A stretch of 64,000 nucleotides of DNA from Bretschneidera sinensis (taxonomy: Eukaryota > Streptophyta > Magnoliopsida > Brassicales > Akaniaceae): the NCBI GenBank assembly GCA_023935145.1, contig CM043699.1, positions 144,579,536-144,643,535 on the forward strand, given 5' to 3'. Position 1 is the first letter of the stretch. Each line of letters begins with the position of its first letter. The position numbers were made by a program, and so were the translations under genes. The notes beneath the pieces were generated by a model. That model did no database searches. It was not told the origin of the DNA and worked only from the letters and a program-made list of their open reading frames with translations. Below are positions 1-10,589 of this stretch, in pieces.

Positions 1-360
1 GGAGATTCTAAGTGACTTTTGGGCTTCTCCTCCCTGGGTTGCCTAAGGTCTTTCATCCTTGGGCTCTCTATGACTTTTTTTTCTTGGACTTTTTCTCTTG
101 AGGCTACATGGGACTTCTTAATTCTGGACCCCCTAGGGCCTTTTCCCTTTGGGGCCTTTTAGGGTTTCTTCTTTTCATGGTGTCAGATTGCATTAAATGG
201 GGGCCAACTGCTTTTTGAATGTCAGCGAGCATTTATTTGATTACCTATTTTTTGCTTAGGGAAGAGCGAACGACGCCTTGGGTATAGGAGGTGTCATACT
301 TTTTTTGCGGTTGGAGCTTTGGGGAGAGCAAACGGTGCCTTGGCAACATCAAAGGTCACA
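1..360. repeat. Degenerate short repeats in the element's non-coding part
   Basis: About 1-180 is a run of loosely repeated units of the form GGGCTT...CTTTT. A clearer pair lies at 259-282 and 320-343: a 24-base motif repeated about 61 bases apart with a few changes, beginning GGGAAGAGCGAACG in the first copy. No ORF is credible here. Tandem repeats between pol and the 3' LTR are common in Tat elements, which fits the position. Confidence 0.5.
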
Positions 361-404
361 TTTTTTCAGCTGTAGGGAAGTTAATGTCCCTCGTTCCTGA
401 TGCC

Positions 405-425
405 TTTAACCCTATATAAGAGTGG
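405..425 (+). promoter_or_regulatory. TATA box for the antisense ORF
   Basis: CCCTATATAAGAG at about 410-422 is a good plant TATA box. It lies about 180 bases upstream of the first plausible coding frame of the plus-strand ORF, and a CT-rich leader follows. This suggests that the antisense ORF had a promoter of its own. It is inference from sequence only. Confidence 0.45.
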
Positions 426-591
426 TTTCTCCCTCTCTTTTACTTACATCACTTATTGCTTTCTGACTTTGAGTTTTTGAGAGAAAAAGAAATTTTGAGA
501 GCGTGCGGAATCTGTTTGAAGTCTTGGTGGATTGCTCGGAGTCGGTGGAGGTTGTTAGAAGAGCTTGAGTTTGGGTGGTGATCGTTGGAAT

Positions 592-2711
592 GGTGCTTAT
601 TACGAGGAGGCCGAGGGTGTGTTTATAAGTCGCGATCAATCCTCTTGGTGAGTCTTCCTGTCCTTTTACTATATCTGAACCTAGAATTAGTAGTGGTAGT
701 GAGGACAGCGGAGATCTTTCACGGGAACTAGAGGAGGCCATAAGTGTCTCCTCCAGCGAGGACGAATCCTCATTAGAGTTCGTTCCTCGAGAGGGTCCAC
801 TCACTATGGTTCCCTTCATCCCTAGGGAGGAGGAGGAGGAAAAAGAGGAAGTGACCACTTTTGATGAGGATGACGAGGTCGACCAGACATTGGCGGAGAT
901 CAGGGGGGATATGGCAGTTGATGAGAAAGAGCAATGGTCGTTCACAGTCAACTCTGTGTCTAGTGTAGTGGGAGAGGAGGAGCTCCAAGTAATGAGGAAG
1001 GTCTATTGCATTCCAATAAAGTATGCCCTCAAGGCACTAGAGGGTGGGGAGAGGGCTTGTGATGCTCTTCCATGCCGCATGCCTTATGAGTTGTGCGTTT
1101 ACGAATAACACATGAAGACCAAGCTTAGGTTTTCTCTTCACAATTTCTTCTGCACGGTGTTGAGATACTTCGGTATAGCACTGTGCCAATTGGTGCCCAA
1201 CTTGGTGCACCTTATCATGGCTTTCATTGTCATTTGCATGAAAGTGGGCACATCATGAACATCAACGTCTTCAAGGCCCACTTCTAGATAAGGCGGTATG
1301 GGCAGACGGGTTGGTGGTCAGCTCGAGGGCCAAGAGGAGAGTGTTGAAGAAGAAGCCATCTTCTATCAAGAAATGGAAGAGGTCGTTCTTCTTCGTTCGA
1401 AGTGTCGAGAGCTTTCAAGTCCCCCTCTGTTGGAGCTTGGATCGTGTGGGCAAATATAAGAAGCCACACCTCCTGCACCAAGAGTAGAAGACGTTGAAGG
1501 CAATGTTGGCCGTGCCTTTGAATGTCAAAGTACTTTGCGATAATGAAGTGCTAGCAAGGCGTGACCTCTGCCCTGTCTGCCCCGTCATAATCATAGAGCA
1601 TGGTAATCTCACCGTCTGTCCTTTTTATTTTTAGTAAACTTTATTTCCTTTTCATATTTTGATTACTAATGCTTTTCCCCTTTGTGCAGAGATGGAGTTG
1701 GCAGCCAAGGCCAAGGAGAGGGCCAAGAAGATGGCTAAGGAAAGAAAGAGGGCTTCCAAGGGAAAGGACTCTGCCCCAGCCCAAGGACTGAAGAAGAGGG
1801 CTCGAGCATCTTCTCTAATCCCTCTCGCGATGGAGAGCCCTCCGAAGCCTCCTCCAGAGTTGAGGGTTGCCCCAGTTAGGCCTCCAGTTGAGCCACCTCA
1901 GGGCCTATCTTCGTCCAAAGGGGCGCCTACGGTCGTTGCCCTCTTCTCGCAACAGTGGGCACTGAAGGTCGATGACTCGGTCTTTTCCCATCCGAGGGTA
2001 GCCCGAGAGTATCTTATCATGTGGATCCCTCATCGTGATATGCTGGAGGTCTCTCAAAAGCCCCTTAGTGGGCTTTGCTATGCAGTCGAGGCCATGACCT
2101 CTCAGGTAATAGCTTCTTACTTTTTCCCTTGGTTCTTTTTCTCTTAATTGTTCTCTTAACTACCGTTTGTACTCGTTTTAGATCGGTGTACTTGTTGGCC
2201 TGCTGTCCCGTCGATGCATGGACACGGCGGAGAAGCTAGAAAAATGCCAGCAGAAGTTGGACAAGAGCTAGGAGTTCATCCAAGCGCTTCAGACTTCTCT
2301 GGAAACGGTGGAGAGGGCCAAAGAGAAGGTTATCAATGAGAGAGACCTTCGGCATTTGGCCGAGGAGGCCCTCAGAGCTGAGAGGGATGCGACCCTCGCT
2401 TATGAGCGGTAAACAAGGGAGGGGGCTGCTGAGGCAGCGTTGAAGGCCTCAGAAGAGGCCCGGGTCTCTTTCAGGGGCTCCGATTCCTTCAAGGAGGCCC
2501 TGGTGGAGGAAGCAGGGGGTAATTCCTCGAAGGCTTCTATAAAGCCAAGAGGAAAGCTGAGACCCTCTTCCCGGATATTGATTTTTCTGGCCTTGAGTTT
2601 GAGTTTTCTGGGGAAGAGAAATGAGCTGCTACTGGGGCCAAGGAAGTTGAGGAGATGGCCGATGGTGGGTCCGAAGAGGCACCCAAGGACGAGCCTCATA
2701 GGGAGGAGTAG
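592..2711 (+). pseudogene. Antisense ORF of Tat element ('putative gypsy type transposon' domain), degenerate
   Basis: An acidic stretch (frame at 806-1108, PREEEEEKEE) is followed, past a stop, by residues like RYFGIALCQLVPN. About 1300-1420, in another frame, reads SSIKKWKRSFFFV. Both are hallmarks of the plant domain catalogued as Transposase_28 / putative gypsy type transposon (PF04195). An intron-like gap (GGTAATCTC to TGTGCAG, about 1611-1688) leads to a Lys/Arg-rich exon starting ELAAKAKERAKK. A second (about 2105-2180) leads to a Glu/Lys-rich coiled coil interrupted by a stop near 2270. The last part (to the TAG at 2709-2711) reads FYKAKRKAETLFPDIDF after a frameshift. An AATAAA lies at 2771. 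The protein's function is unknown in the family. This copy is broken by several stops and shifts. Confidence 0.7.
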
Positions 2712-2870
2712 GATAGTTTTTTCCTTTTTTGTATATTAGGGCCGATAGTGCCCGTTTTTGTAACAGACTTAATAAAATTTCAGATTTTGTGAATTCGAGC
2801 CTTTTTTATTTTTCTTTATGCTTTTTACAATTTTTATTAACGAGCCAGGTGGGTCAAGCCCAAAATTGGA

Positions 2871-3420
2871 TTACTGATAGAACTTACGGAGATTTTTCGC
2901 GTTCCAAGTGCGTGGGATATACTTGCCATTTAATTCCTCGAGCTCGAAGGAGCCGGCTCGACACATTTTTCTGATCCTGTATGGGCCTTCCCAATTTGGA
3001 TCGAGCTTCCCCGTTTCCCAGGGACGAGATACCTCACCCTTCCGGAAGGCAAGGTCGTGTAGCCTAAAGTTTTTGTTCTGAACTCGTGAGTTGTAGTACC
3101 GGGCTGTTCTCTGTTGGTACACGGTCAAGTGGATTTGGGCTTTGTCCCGAGCTTCGTTAATCAAGTTGGCGTTCATTCGCAAGCCTTCCTCATTATCATT
3201 TCGGTTGAAGTGTTGCATGCGTATCGAGGGTACATCGATTTCAAGGGGGATGACTGCTTTCGAGCCGTATGCCATGAAGAATGGGGTTTCCCTTGTTAGA
3301 GTACGAGTGGTCGTTCGATACGCCTAGAGGACATTAGGGAGCTGGTCGGTCTATCGTTTATCTGCTTCGACAAGTCTTTTCTTGATGACCACTACTGACT
3401 TGGGACCAATTCCTTAGGAT
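2871..3420 (-). pseudogene. Ty3/gypsy integrase, C-terminal part (Tat lineage)
   Basis: The minus-strand frame ending at 2871 carries the end of an integrase: YGSKAVIPLEI, then YQQRTARYYNSRV, KLDPNWEGPYRI and RTWNAKNLRKFY, all diagnostic of Tat-type pol ends. Upstream, at 3275-3420, the same protein continues as VVIKKRLVEAD and AYRTTTRTLTRETPF with a stop and small damage. The catalytic DDE core is not present before homology stops next to the candidate LTR. It is non-functional and converges tail-to-tail with the plus-strand ORF. Confidence 0.85.
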
Positions 3421-3429
3421 CTGCACATG

Positions 3430-3930
3430 TGAGATGGGTGAACTAGAGGGTCCATGGAAAGAGAAGAGGGGGAGACCTCCGAGGACGCTCGAAAATTCTT
3501 GTCAGTACGAGGGCACAAAAGAAATGGGGTGTGTCGCTAGTGTAGTGGATTTGTGAAGAATGGAGAGAATATATCGGATCCACATACCTTAAGCCTTTTA
3601 TAGTCTTCTGAGGTAAGGTCGACCACGTGCGAGAGATGGATCCGTCCCTTTGATCCCGCGTTTCTGCAGTAAAATATTAGTCGCATGCTCAGACGATCGC
3701 ATGCCTAGACGATCGCGTGTTCAGGCGTGGTTTAGTTCGTTAATCGCGCTTTGATGTGGCGATTATGTGACCCACTCATTCCATGCGTCTTCTAGCCGTG
3801 AGACAGAAACTGGACACGTGTTAATGGACCATTGGTGACACATGGCAACACGTGTCAACAGTCCATTGGCTGCCAGGTGACTCCATGTGTCGATGGTCCA
3901 TTGGCTGTGGTTGTTGTGGGCTCCATCACA
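3430..3930 (-). repeat. Candidate LTR of the Tat element
   Basis: Read on the minus strand this block starts TGTGATGGAGCC (at 3930), contains several near-repeats of a CCATTGG...CACGTG motif (about 3760-3910), and has a TATA box CTATAAAAGG at about 3595-3604. It continues into GAGCGTCCTCGGAGG (about 3480-3495), which resembles the U5 of Tat LTRs. Its left edge abuts integrase sequence, implying an internal deletion. The partner LTR is outside the window, so boundaries are not confirmed. Confidence 0.4.
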
Positions 3931-4196
3931 TACCATGTGTTTTTAGGTAGGAAATTTCCTCCTAAAACCCCGATTTAACTAGGTCAATGTTTAATTTAAT
4001 AACATACGTGGATAGCTGATATATATATATATATATGAGAATTTGTTAATTAAGTTTTTGAAAGAAACGTGACGACAATAATGAAATTGAAACAAACTTA
4101 AAACTACTAAAGTGCATTGCTTAAATTGAAATTACAAAAACAAAATTGAATAACCAATCAAACCTCAGGATGGACGAAAAGTGATATTTAGCTTTC

Positions 4197-4200
<4 letters not shown>

Positions 4201-4269
<69 letters not shown>
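4201..4269. repeat. (CT)n(AT)n compound microsatellite
   Basis: A pure CT run of 15 units (4201-4230) is followed directly by about 19 AT units. A smaller AT run sits at 4019-4036. The surrounding 3931-4510 is AT-rich, with no ORF and nothing else recognisable. Confidence 0.95.
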
Positions 4270-4273
<4 letters not shown>

Positions 4274-4510
4274 ATATCCCTTTTTTTGCGGTCATGTGAC
4301 AACACATCCCTAGCCCTTCTAAAAAGGTAAACATACATATCAAAACAACTAAGTATTACTCCTCCTCTATCTTGCTACCTCACCAAACAAATCCCAAACA
4401 ACCCATCTCTCGATCCAAGTCATCAAAAGCTGATTTTTTTTCTCTCAAACAAAAGCTTTAGTAGCCCAATTTACAAGTCTTGTCCCACGACAAAAAGCCT
4501 AAGTACATTT

Positions 4511-5722
4511 AAGTGGTGTTTGTTTGCACTTAATAGACAACTTAATGGCATCACATCTGAATCAGTCAGATGTGGTGCTATTAAGTTCGTTTGTTTTTCA
4601 CCTCTTAATGACACTTAATGAGTCTGACTGAATCAGAATTAAAATTGAATCTTAATGGCATCTGAATGGTATTTTGGACAAAGATACTCCTTACTATATT
4701 ATCATAATGTCACAAATACCCTCTATCTTAATTTTATGTCTCTTATCATCATCAAAACTCATATTTTCTTTTTCTTTACATAGGTTTATTAGAGATTCCT
4801 CCAATGGAAAACTCTGATAAAAACAACAGTGGTCTGAACTTGAAGGCCACAGAGTTGAGACTCAAGTTACCCATGTTCGATTCACCAGAAAGAAATGATA
4901 ATGATAAGAATAGCAACCCATTGGTTTTGTCACTGAAGAGCTATGTAGTGTCAGAGGCCAATAGGGGATTCTCTGATGCCATTAATGGTGGTGAGGGAGA
5001 AGTGGTGTTTCGGCTATTACACGGTGGTGTAGTGTGTGGAGTTAGCTTGATGGTGGTTGTGCATGCACAAGAGAGAGGAAGGAGGTCTTTGAGTTTTTGC
5101 AGTGGAGGATGAGATGGTGGTTGTGGATTGATGACGATGGAGGCGTGACGGTGGCATGGTATTGACTATGCACGCGAGAGAGAGAGAGAGAGTTTCACTA
5201 GATTTTCTTTTTCTTTTTTCCTTTGAGTTTCCTTTTTTTCTTTTTTTTTTCTCTCTGTAGTAGATCATGAAAGAGATTTATAAGAATTAAATTATTTTTA
5301 TTGGTGAATTTGTTTTTAATTTTATTTACTATTTAAACATTAAATTAGCAATATGTATTCATTGTTAACCTAATATATTTTTATGTTTAAATTGGTTATT
5401 TAAAGAAACTATGATTATGGCTCAATCCATTAAAAACTAAAAAAGAAATTGAGAATGTTTTTGTATGAAACATGTAAACTTTGTTCATATTACCAGTAGA
5501 CTCTTATTTGCAACAAACAATCATGTTCTTAACAGTTAAGAGGGTTAAAAAGGAAAAATATAAATATTCAGATATTTCAATCAGTTCTATTATCAAACAG
5601 TTTAAACACTTAACCACCAGCATTCAGACATTACCTCTTATTGGTTCAGCACTATTTAGATGCTCATTCAGTATTCAACACTTATCACTTAAAAAAATAA
5701 ACATCATCTTAAACGGATCCTT
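4511..5722 (+). mobile_element. Pack-type non-autonomous DNA element carrying an Aux/IAA fragment
   Basis: The left 250 bases (GTGTTTGTTTGCACTTAAT..., with an internal CATCTGA/TCAGATG hairpin) recur at 56540-56910 with high similarity, then the two copies diverge into unrelated gene fragments. That is the signature of a MITE-like family with captured cargo. The right side (about 5560-5722), read in reverse complement, starts in a similar style (GATGTTTATTTTTTTAAGTG, then repeated CTGAATG) and is taken as the other end. The termini look hAT-like, but I could not define target site duplications. Confidence 0.55.
4804..5112 (+). pseudogene. Captured N-terminal Aux/IAA fragment (auxin co-repressor domain I)
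   Basis: The 102-codon ORF starts MENSDKNNSGLNLKATELRL and continues KLPMFDSPERN, then RGFSDAINGGEGE. NLKATELRLxLP is the domain I (EAR, LxLxL) motif that recruits TOPLESS co-repressors, and RGFSDAI is typical of the Aux/IAA segment before domain II. The usual GLPG is KLPM here. After about residue 70 similarity ends. The degron (domain II) and the PB1 dimerisation domains III/IV are missing, and the tail is random frame from the element. It is only the first-exon part of an Aux/IAA gene. A stable repressor-like peptide is conceivable if transcribed, but nothing shows expression. Confidence 0.75.
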
Positions 5723-8175
5723 GTAGCTTCTTCCCAAATACTTGGTCACACAATCATGGTTCCAACAAAAAAAAAGCCTTGCTAAACCTTCATTACTACA
5801 CAACTAAAGAGGTACCCTTGTAAAACAAAGCTTGCATGATCACAACTCTTTATCATTACATGGTTTTCGTAAAATAATGACCTAAATGGTTGTCAGCTAC
5901 TAAAAACCAATGAAGTACCCTGACTTGAGTGAATCACAACTTTTTATCACAGCATGATAAACACAAGGGCCCATTCAGTTGAACAACTGCTACATGGGCA
6001 TTGACCCAACACTTATCTACTCCAAACTATTCTAAAAGTCTACATTAACAAGAGGCTTGCTAAATGAAATTGAGAACCAAACATAAAACTACTGTAATTT
6101 GAGCCAAGATTGTAACTAATCCAACAACAAGCTCCAAACCAGATGAAGATAATTACAAGGCAAGCCCAGTCGGCCCAAGAAGCAAAGCCCAAGAAGACAG
6201 GTACAAGAAACCCACAAAGAACTATAATGTCAACAATGAGTAAAAGGTTAATCCCAAGCACACTCCACTTTCTAAAGCTCTTACTTTATGAATACATACA
6301 CATCATGCATACATGTGGATCCCAAGCCACCCTCTCTGGGGATCTCATGTGGCGATTGTGGTTTGGTTAGCAAAGGAGAACATGATTAAAGTCTTATGGA
6401 AACTAAGTGAGCTCATACTTGTTTGAAGTGAATTTGTGCATCTCTTGCAAGACTTTTTTAGCCACTTAGAATCCACATAGCTAGAGGGGATACACTATAC
6501 ATATGTGGTAAATACTGATTAGCTTCCATTTTACCATTTTAGTACATCTAGATCGAGCTAAAAATTTAAACCTATCTCCATGATTTAACCACTTAGCTAT
6601 TTTGTAGCTTGATTGATCTGGTTAAACCATAGGAGAACTTATTCTCTCTCCAATCCCACAGTAATCCCTCAATTAACCAAGATTTTGATTAATCATCATC
6701 ACAATGTAAGAGACATATTACCTCTTGCAGAAACACTGTTTAGTTATTGTTCACACTTTACTGACCACTATTGAGAAGATATGGAACCCAAATAGTTCCC
6801 AAACAGCAAGTTGTTGACTTCTTCACATGCTCAAAACACTATTTGAGCAACTGTCCATGATCTTTTTCACTATTACTACAACATTGAAATAGTAAGAGAT
6901 GATGAACAGTGATGTGTAGAGCTTCTCTGCTCAAGGCCACTATCAAAAGCCTCCATGATTAAAAATCCCTTAAATTGTGGATTTTCTCAATAATTTACAA
7001 TGGTTTCAGTGCTAAGCTTCTCCTCCACACAATTAGCACTCTCATTCTCTATATAAACCCTAACTTCATCTTTTTAAAGACAACTTAACTCACAAGAGCC
7101 AAGAAGACCCATAAAGGACTTAACATGCAACAACAAGCTAATAGTTTTAAGAGCAAGCACAAAAGCTTTGTTTTGAATAAGAAAAACATATGAAAAACAA
7201 AGCACACTTACAACTCTTGTTTCCTCACTAGCCATCAAAGCTACGCCCCTCCTCCTCCCTAAACACTATAAGCCACCTCCATCTCACTTAAAAGCTCCAC
7301 GAAAGTGTTCCTTTGTCGCCATACAGCCTGTGACATCTTTTATCGATTCCCATTAAAGCTCAAGAAAATACAGCAGCTTCGCTTCTACCTTTTCTCTTGT
7401 TGCAAGCACACCAAACACCATCATAGTGCTACATGTTGCTATCTATGATCCTTGACCACCCAACAATTGTGTTCTGCCATCGTCGGCATCACGTTTTGCA
7501 CATCTGTCAAAGCGATCAACACTACTTAAAACAAACCATCTCTAATTATTACCGTTGAAAGCTAATCTCGCTATCCCTTGTGAATTCCCCAGTGCTACAT
7601 TATTCTTCTTCTCCTCACCCCACTCTCATACGTGGGCCTCGTGATTACTAAGTTTCATATCTTTACTCTTGATGATTATTGTTGTATCTAACTACAATCG
7701 TATTTACTTATTGTTGTATCTAACTACAACGTATTTACTTACTGTCGTATCTAATTACTGTTATACTTATTTACTGTTGTATTTTCTTACAGCTCTTTCT
7801 ACTTACAATTTTCTTTACTTATCGCATTCTTTACTTACAGCTCTCTTTACTTATCGCTCCTTTACTTACCACAATCTTTACTTATTGCAGAAAAAAAGAG
7901 GGTCGGACTTGACAGAAAAAAGTGTCTTGTCGGTGATTCTGGATTTGATTCCCAAAGAACCTGTATCGAGGTGTATTCTACGAGGGTAGAATTTGTTGCC
8001 GTAAATAGTGATCTTGTTTCTACAGCTGCAGACTCTTACGTCACTAGACACTGATCTCTTTCTCTCGCTATAGAAGTCGGATCCGCTACAACCACAAACA
8101 TCACACTAACACTAGAAAATCTGTCACCATACGTCCCCCATTCAGTTACGTGCTACGTAATATAAATTCCGTCAC

Positions 8176-8181
<6 letters not shown>
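5723..8181. other. Intergenic region, no supported gene
   Basis: AT-rich spacer with only short unconvincing ORFs. At about 7669-7890 there is an irregular tandem array of units like TTTACTTAC/TTGTATCTAACTAC, which makes a low-complexity Tyr/Leu-rich reading frame. At 7900-8170 the composition is less AT-rich and may be old LTR sequence, but I found no diagnostic motif. Confidence 0.6.
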
Positions 8182-8233
<52 letters not shown>

Positions 8234-8252
8234 GTGTGTGTGTGTGTGTGTG
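8182..8252. repeat. (TA)n(TG)n microsatellite
   Basis: A TA run (8182-8230) passes into a TG run (8233-8252). A purine-pyrimidine alternation of this kind is prone to cruciform or Z-DNA and to length change. Confidence 0.95.
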
Positions 8253-8467
8253 ATCAATCTAATTAGTATATGACCAACCTAATTAGTTTTACTTGCTTGA
8301 ATAACATCAATAGTCGATTAACTATACTAAAATCATGAATATTGCAGTCCTAAAGTTCACAAGAATGTTTCCTATAACTGCGTAATATAAATAAAAAGTC
8401 ATTGTAAACGTGTAATTTTATAGTTTTCTTTAAAAACCAAAAGTCTGTGTAATTTAATTCCTTGTTT

Positions 8468-8468
<1 letters not shown>

Positions 8469-8506
<38 letters not shown>
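8469..8506. repeat. (TA)n(GT)n microsatellite
   Basis: A TA run (about 8469-8490) is followed by a GT run (8491-8506), the same arrangement as at 8182-8252. The 75-codon minus-strand frame across it is an artefact of this repeat. Confidence 0.95.
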
Positions 8507-8509
8507 ATG

Positions 8510-9635
8510 TTTGCGTGAAAAGACCGCGAGTTGCCTACCGATCACAGTCGTATCAATGGATTGACTGCAAATTGCTTTGAACAAGATACAAAAACCATTA
8601 AACAAGAAATAATACTTGTGTGGCAAGCACAGAAATTATGGTTATGAATATAAGTTAAAATAATAAAAAAGGAACAAGAATTTTGTATCCACGTTTTGAC
8701 TAGTAAAACGTTGACGAAGTCATTTACTATAACATTCCGACAACAATAAATAATATTAATGCAATTTTATTGTTTTTTGATGGAAAAAAATTGAATATCC
8801 ACGTAGGTTATCTCGTATATCTATCAAATTTCAACACACAAAGTGAATTTGAAATATTTTTTACTGTATCTACGTTGAGATCGAAGTTAAAAATCATTTT
8901 ACATTTTGTTCGATGAAAATCTAAAATTAACACCAACAAATGTTTATGAAAAGACTCGCAAACATTTCTAGCGAGATGGACAAACTCTTACTATCAAGCG
9001 CTTGTGGCTTTTAATACAATTTTCTCTCCTCGGGTAGAAATCATGTGAGTAAGGGTTTATAAAAACTAAAAATCAATAACTTTGTCGAGAAATATAGTTG
9101 AGACGGTAAGATAATTACTAACTACGTAATGGGAAAAGAAACTCACTCTCGATCAATAAAAAAAAAGTCTTAAAACTTTAATAAATAAACTGAAAAACTA
9201 AAATTATCAAAATTGATAAAATCTCATTTATTTGTTGCGCCAAAAACTAATTTATTCAATTTTTCTATAAGATTTTCTCTTCTTTTTTTTCTATTTTAAA
9301 TACTTTGGTAACAAAACATACTCTCCTACTTGATTTCATATATAAACTCTAACCAACTAGGTAGCATGTTCCTTAATAAAACCACTATTATCAAAACAAC
9401 GCATTGTTTCTTATAAATTTATTATAGAAAAAACTATAATCAAGTGGTTGGCAATTTGGCATGACCCTTTAATTTGTATGTATGTAACCTGATCTTGATT
9501 ATCAGGACGATGCTATATATTTCCCCCCCTCTCTCTACTAAAGAAGTTGAATTGTTAATATGTTAATTTTAAGTGTTTCATGGAAAAAATAGAAACTCTT
9601 TTTTCTTTTTTGCTTCAGATGTGGAAGAACTTACA
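8510..9635. other. Intergenic AT-rich spacer
   Basis: No ORF of substance, no RNA gene and no transposon motif. A TCTCTACTA string at 9532-9540 looks like a Helitron 5' end but is preceded by C rather than A. Confidence 0.6.
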
Positions 9636-10156
9636 TGTCGATATAATCCTAACATATGTCACTATGCTTCGGTCTTTAATTTTCATCATTAGCCTATTTA
9701 GTTTGCAAATAAAATAGAATTAATGAAAATCGAATGAGATTAACACAAAATTACAAGGGGATTAAGAGAATAAAGTGCTAGTATTTTTGTTGGTAACATA
9801 TATTGTCTTATATCTATTTGAAAGAAAATACCCCTCCTTTTCTAAAATGGATAGAATTAATTGTCATTTTAAATTGATAATCCTTCTCCCATCAACTAAA
9901 CATGCAATTTTCTTGTCACTCCATTAACTAATATGCAAACTATATATCCATGCAACATCGTCTAATATAAAGCTAGTAGAATTTATTCATTATCAAATGA
10001 TAAATCATAGCGATAATATAAAAAAAAAAATTGTCATAACAAACAAACTGAGGAACATTCAAAATAAGAGATCTGCGTTTGATCTTTTTCCTATCAATAT
10101 TAAAAAAAAAAAAAGAGCTATAGGCTCTTGGTTTATTGTATTGCACGGACAGGCTC

Positions 10157-10480
10157 TTATCTCATTAATGTCCTTGCGGCAAACTCCATTGGCTTGCCTG
10201 GATAGGAAGGTGGTGCACGAATGAGACGACCAGCAAAGTGCATGCCATTCAACGGGCATCTACCCTTATCGGTGCCCGGTATGTATGTGCAAGGAGAGGA
10301 ATGAGATGGAGTCTCCGGACCCCGTTGGAGGGACTCGAAATGAATTGGAGGAATATTATACTTCTTAAACAGCTGCTCTCCTAATTGCAAAGGCCTCATG
10401 GCTGCACCAAATTGTATGGTTGTACTACTATAAGTTATCAACAAAAAGGTGAAGAGGAATTTTCTAACTGTTAACTCCAT
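10157..10480 (-). CDS. Small secreted peptide precursor, CTNIP/SCREW-like phytocytokine (copy A)
   Basis: A single-exon 107-residue protein. Residues 1-27 form a signal peptide (MELTVRKFLFTFLLITYSS). A variable linker follows, then the conserved block LQRGPETPSHSSPCTYIPG and GRCPLNGMHFAG. Two cysteines enclose a CTxIPG...C motif, which matches what I know of the CTNIP/SCREW peptides, secreted danger signals perceived by the LRR receptor kinase HSL3/NUT that affect immunity and stomatal water loss. A tail of about 24 residues (RLIRAPPSYPG...) continues past the usual motif. ATG at 10480, TAA at 10157-10159. A TATA box lies about 100 bases upstream. Family assignment is from memory of the motif; secretion and small size are clear from sequence. 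Copy B at 14415-14738 differs at three residues. Confidence 0.7.
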   Translation of the reverse strand: MELTVRKFLFTFLLITYSSTTIQFGAAMRPLQLGEQLFKKYNIPPIHFESLQRGPETPSHSSPCTYIPGTDKGRCPLNGMHFAGRLIRAPPSYPGKPMEFAARTLMR

Positions 10481-10580
10481 TTGTTTTTGTGAACTTAATT
10501 TAAAAAAAAAAAGGGTTTCTTGCTTAATTTTAGCTGTGGAGGAAAGAAATTGTTGGGAGCTAGTGAATTTGATGTGTGCA

Positions 10581-10589
10581 TATTTATAG
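10581..10589 (-). promoter_or_regulatory. TATA box of peptide gene copy A
   Basis: CTATAAATA on the minus strand, about 100 bases upstream of the ATG, conserved at the same place in copy B (14838-14846). Confidence 0.7.

Larger units (their letters stand above)
1..3930 (-). mobile_element. Internally deleted Tat-lineage Ty3/gypsy retrotransposon remnant
   Basis: On the minus strand I read, in order, a candidate 5' LTR (about 3930 to 3430), the end of a Ty3/gypsy integrase (3420 to 2871), and then a long region whose coding frames run on the opposite strand (592-2711). An extra ORF downstream of pol, antisense to it, is known from Tat-lineage elements such as Grande and Retand, and the integrase tail is of that type. 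Gag, protease, reverse transcriptase and RNase H are absent, so the LTR side is joined directly to integrase. The second LTR would lie to the left of the window. Stops and frameshifts throughout show an old, dead copy. Confidence 0.75.

Noticed and set aside
5017..5268. 83-codon minus-strand frame opposite the Aux/IAA fragment
   Set aside because: Low-complexity shadow of purine-rich sequence and the captured fragment.
6040..6261. Hydrophobic 73-codon minus-strand frame
   Set aside because: Arises from repeated CCCAAG-type sequence on the plus strand; no family features or gene context.
8399..8626. 75-codon frame with repeated Thr-His and Ile-Tyr
   Set aside because: Translation of a TA/GT microsatellite.
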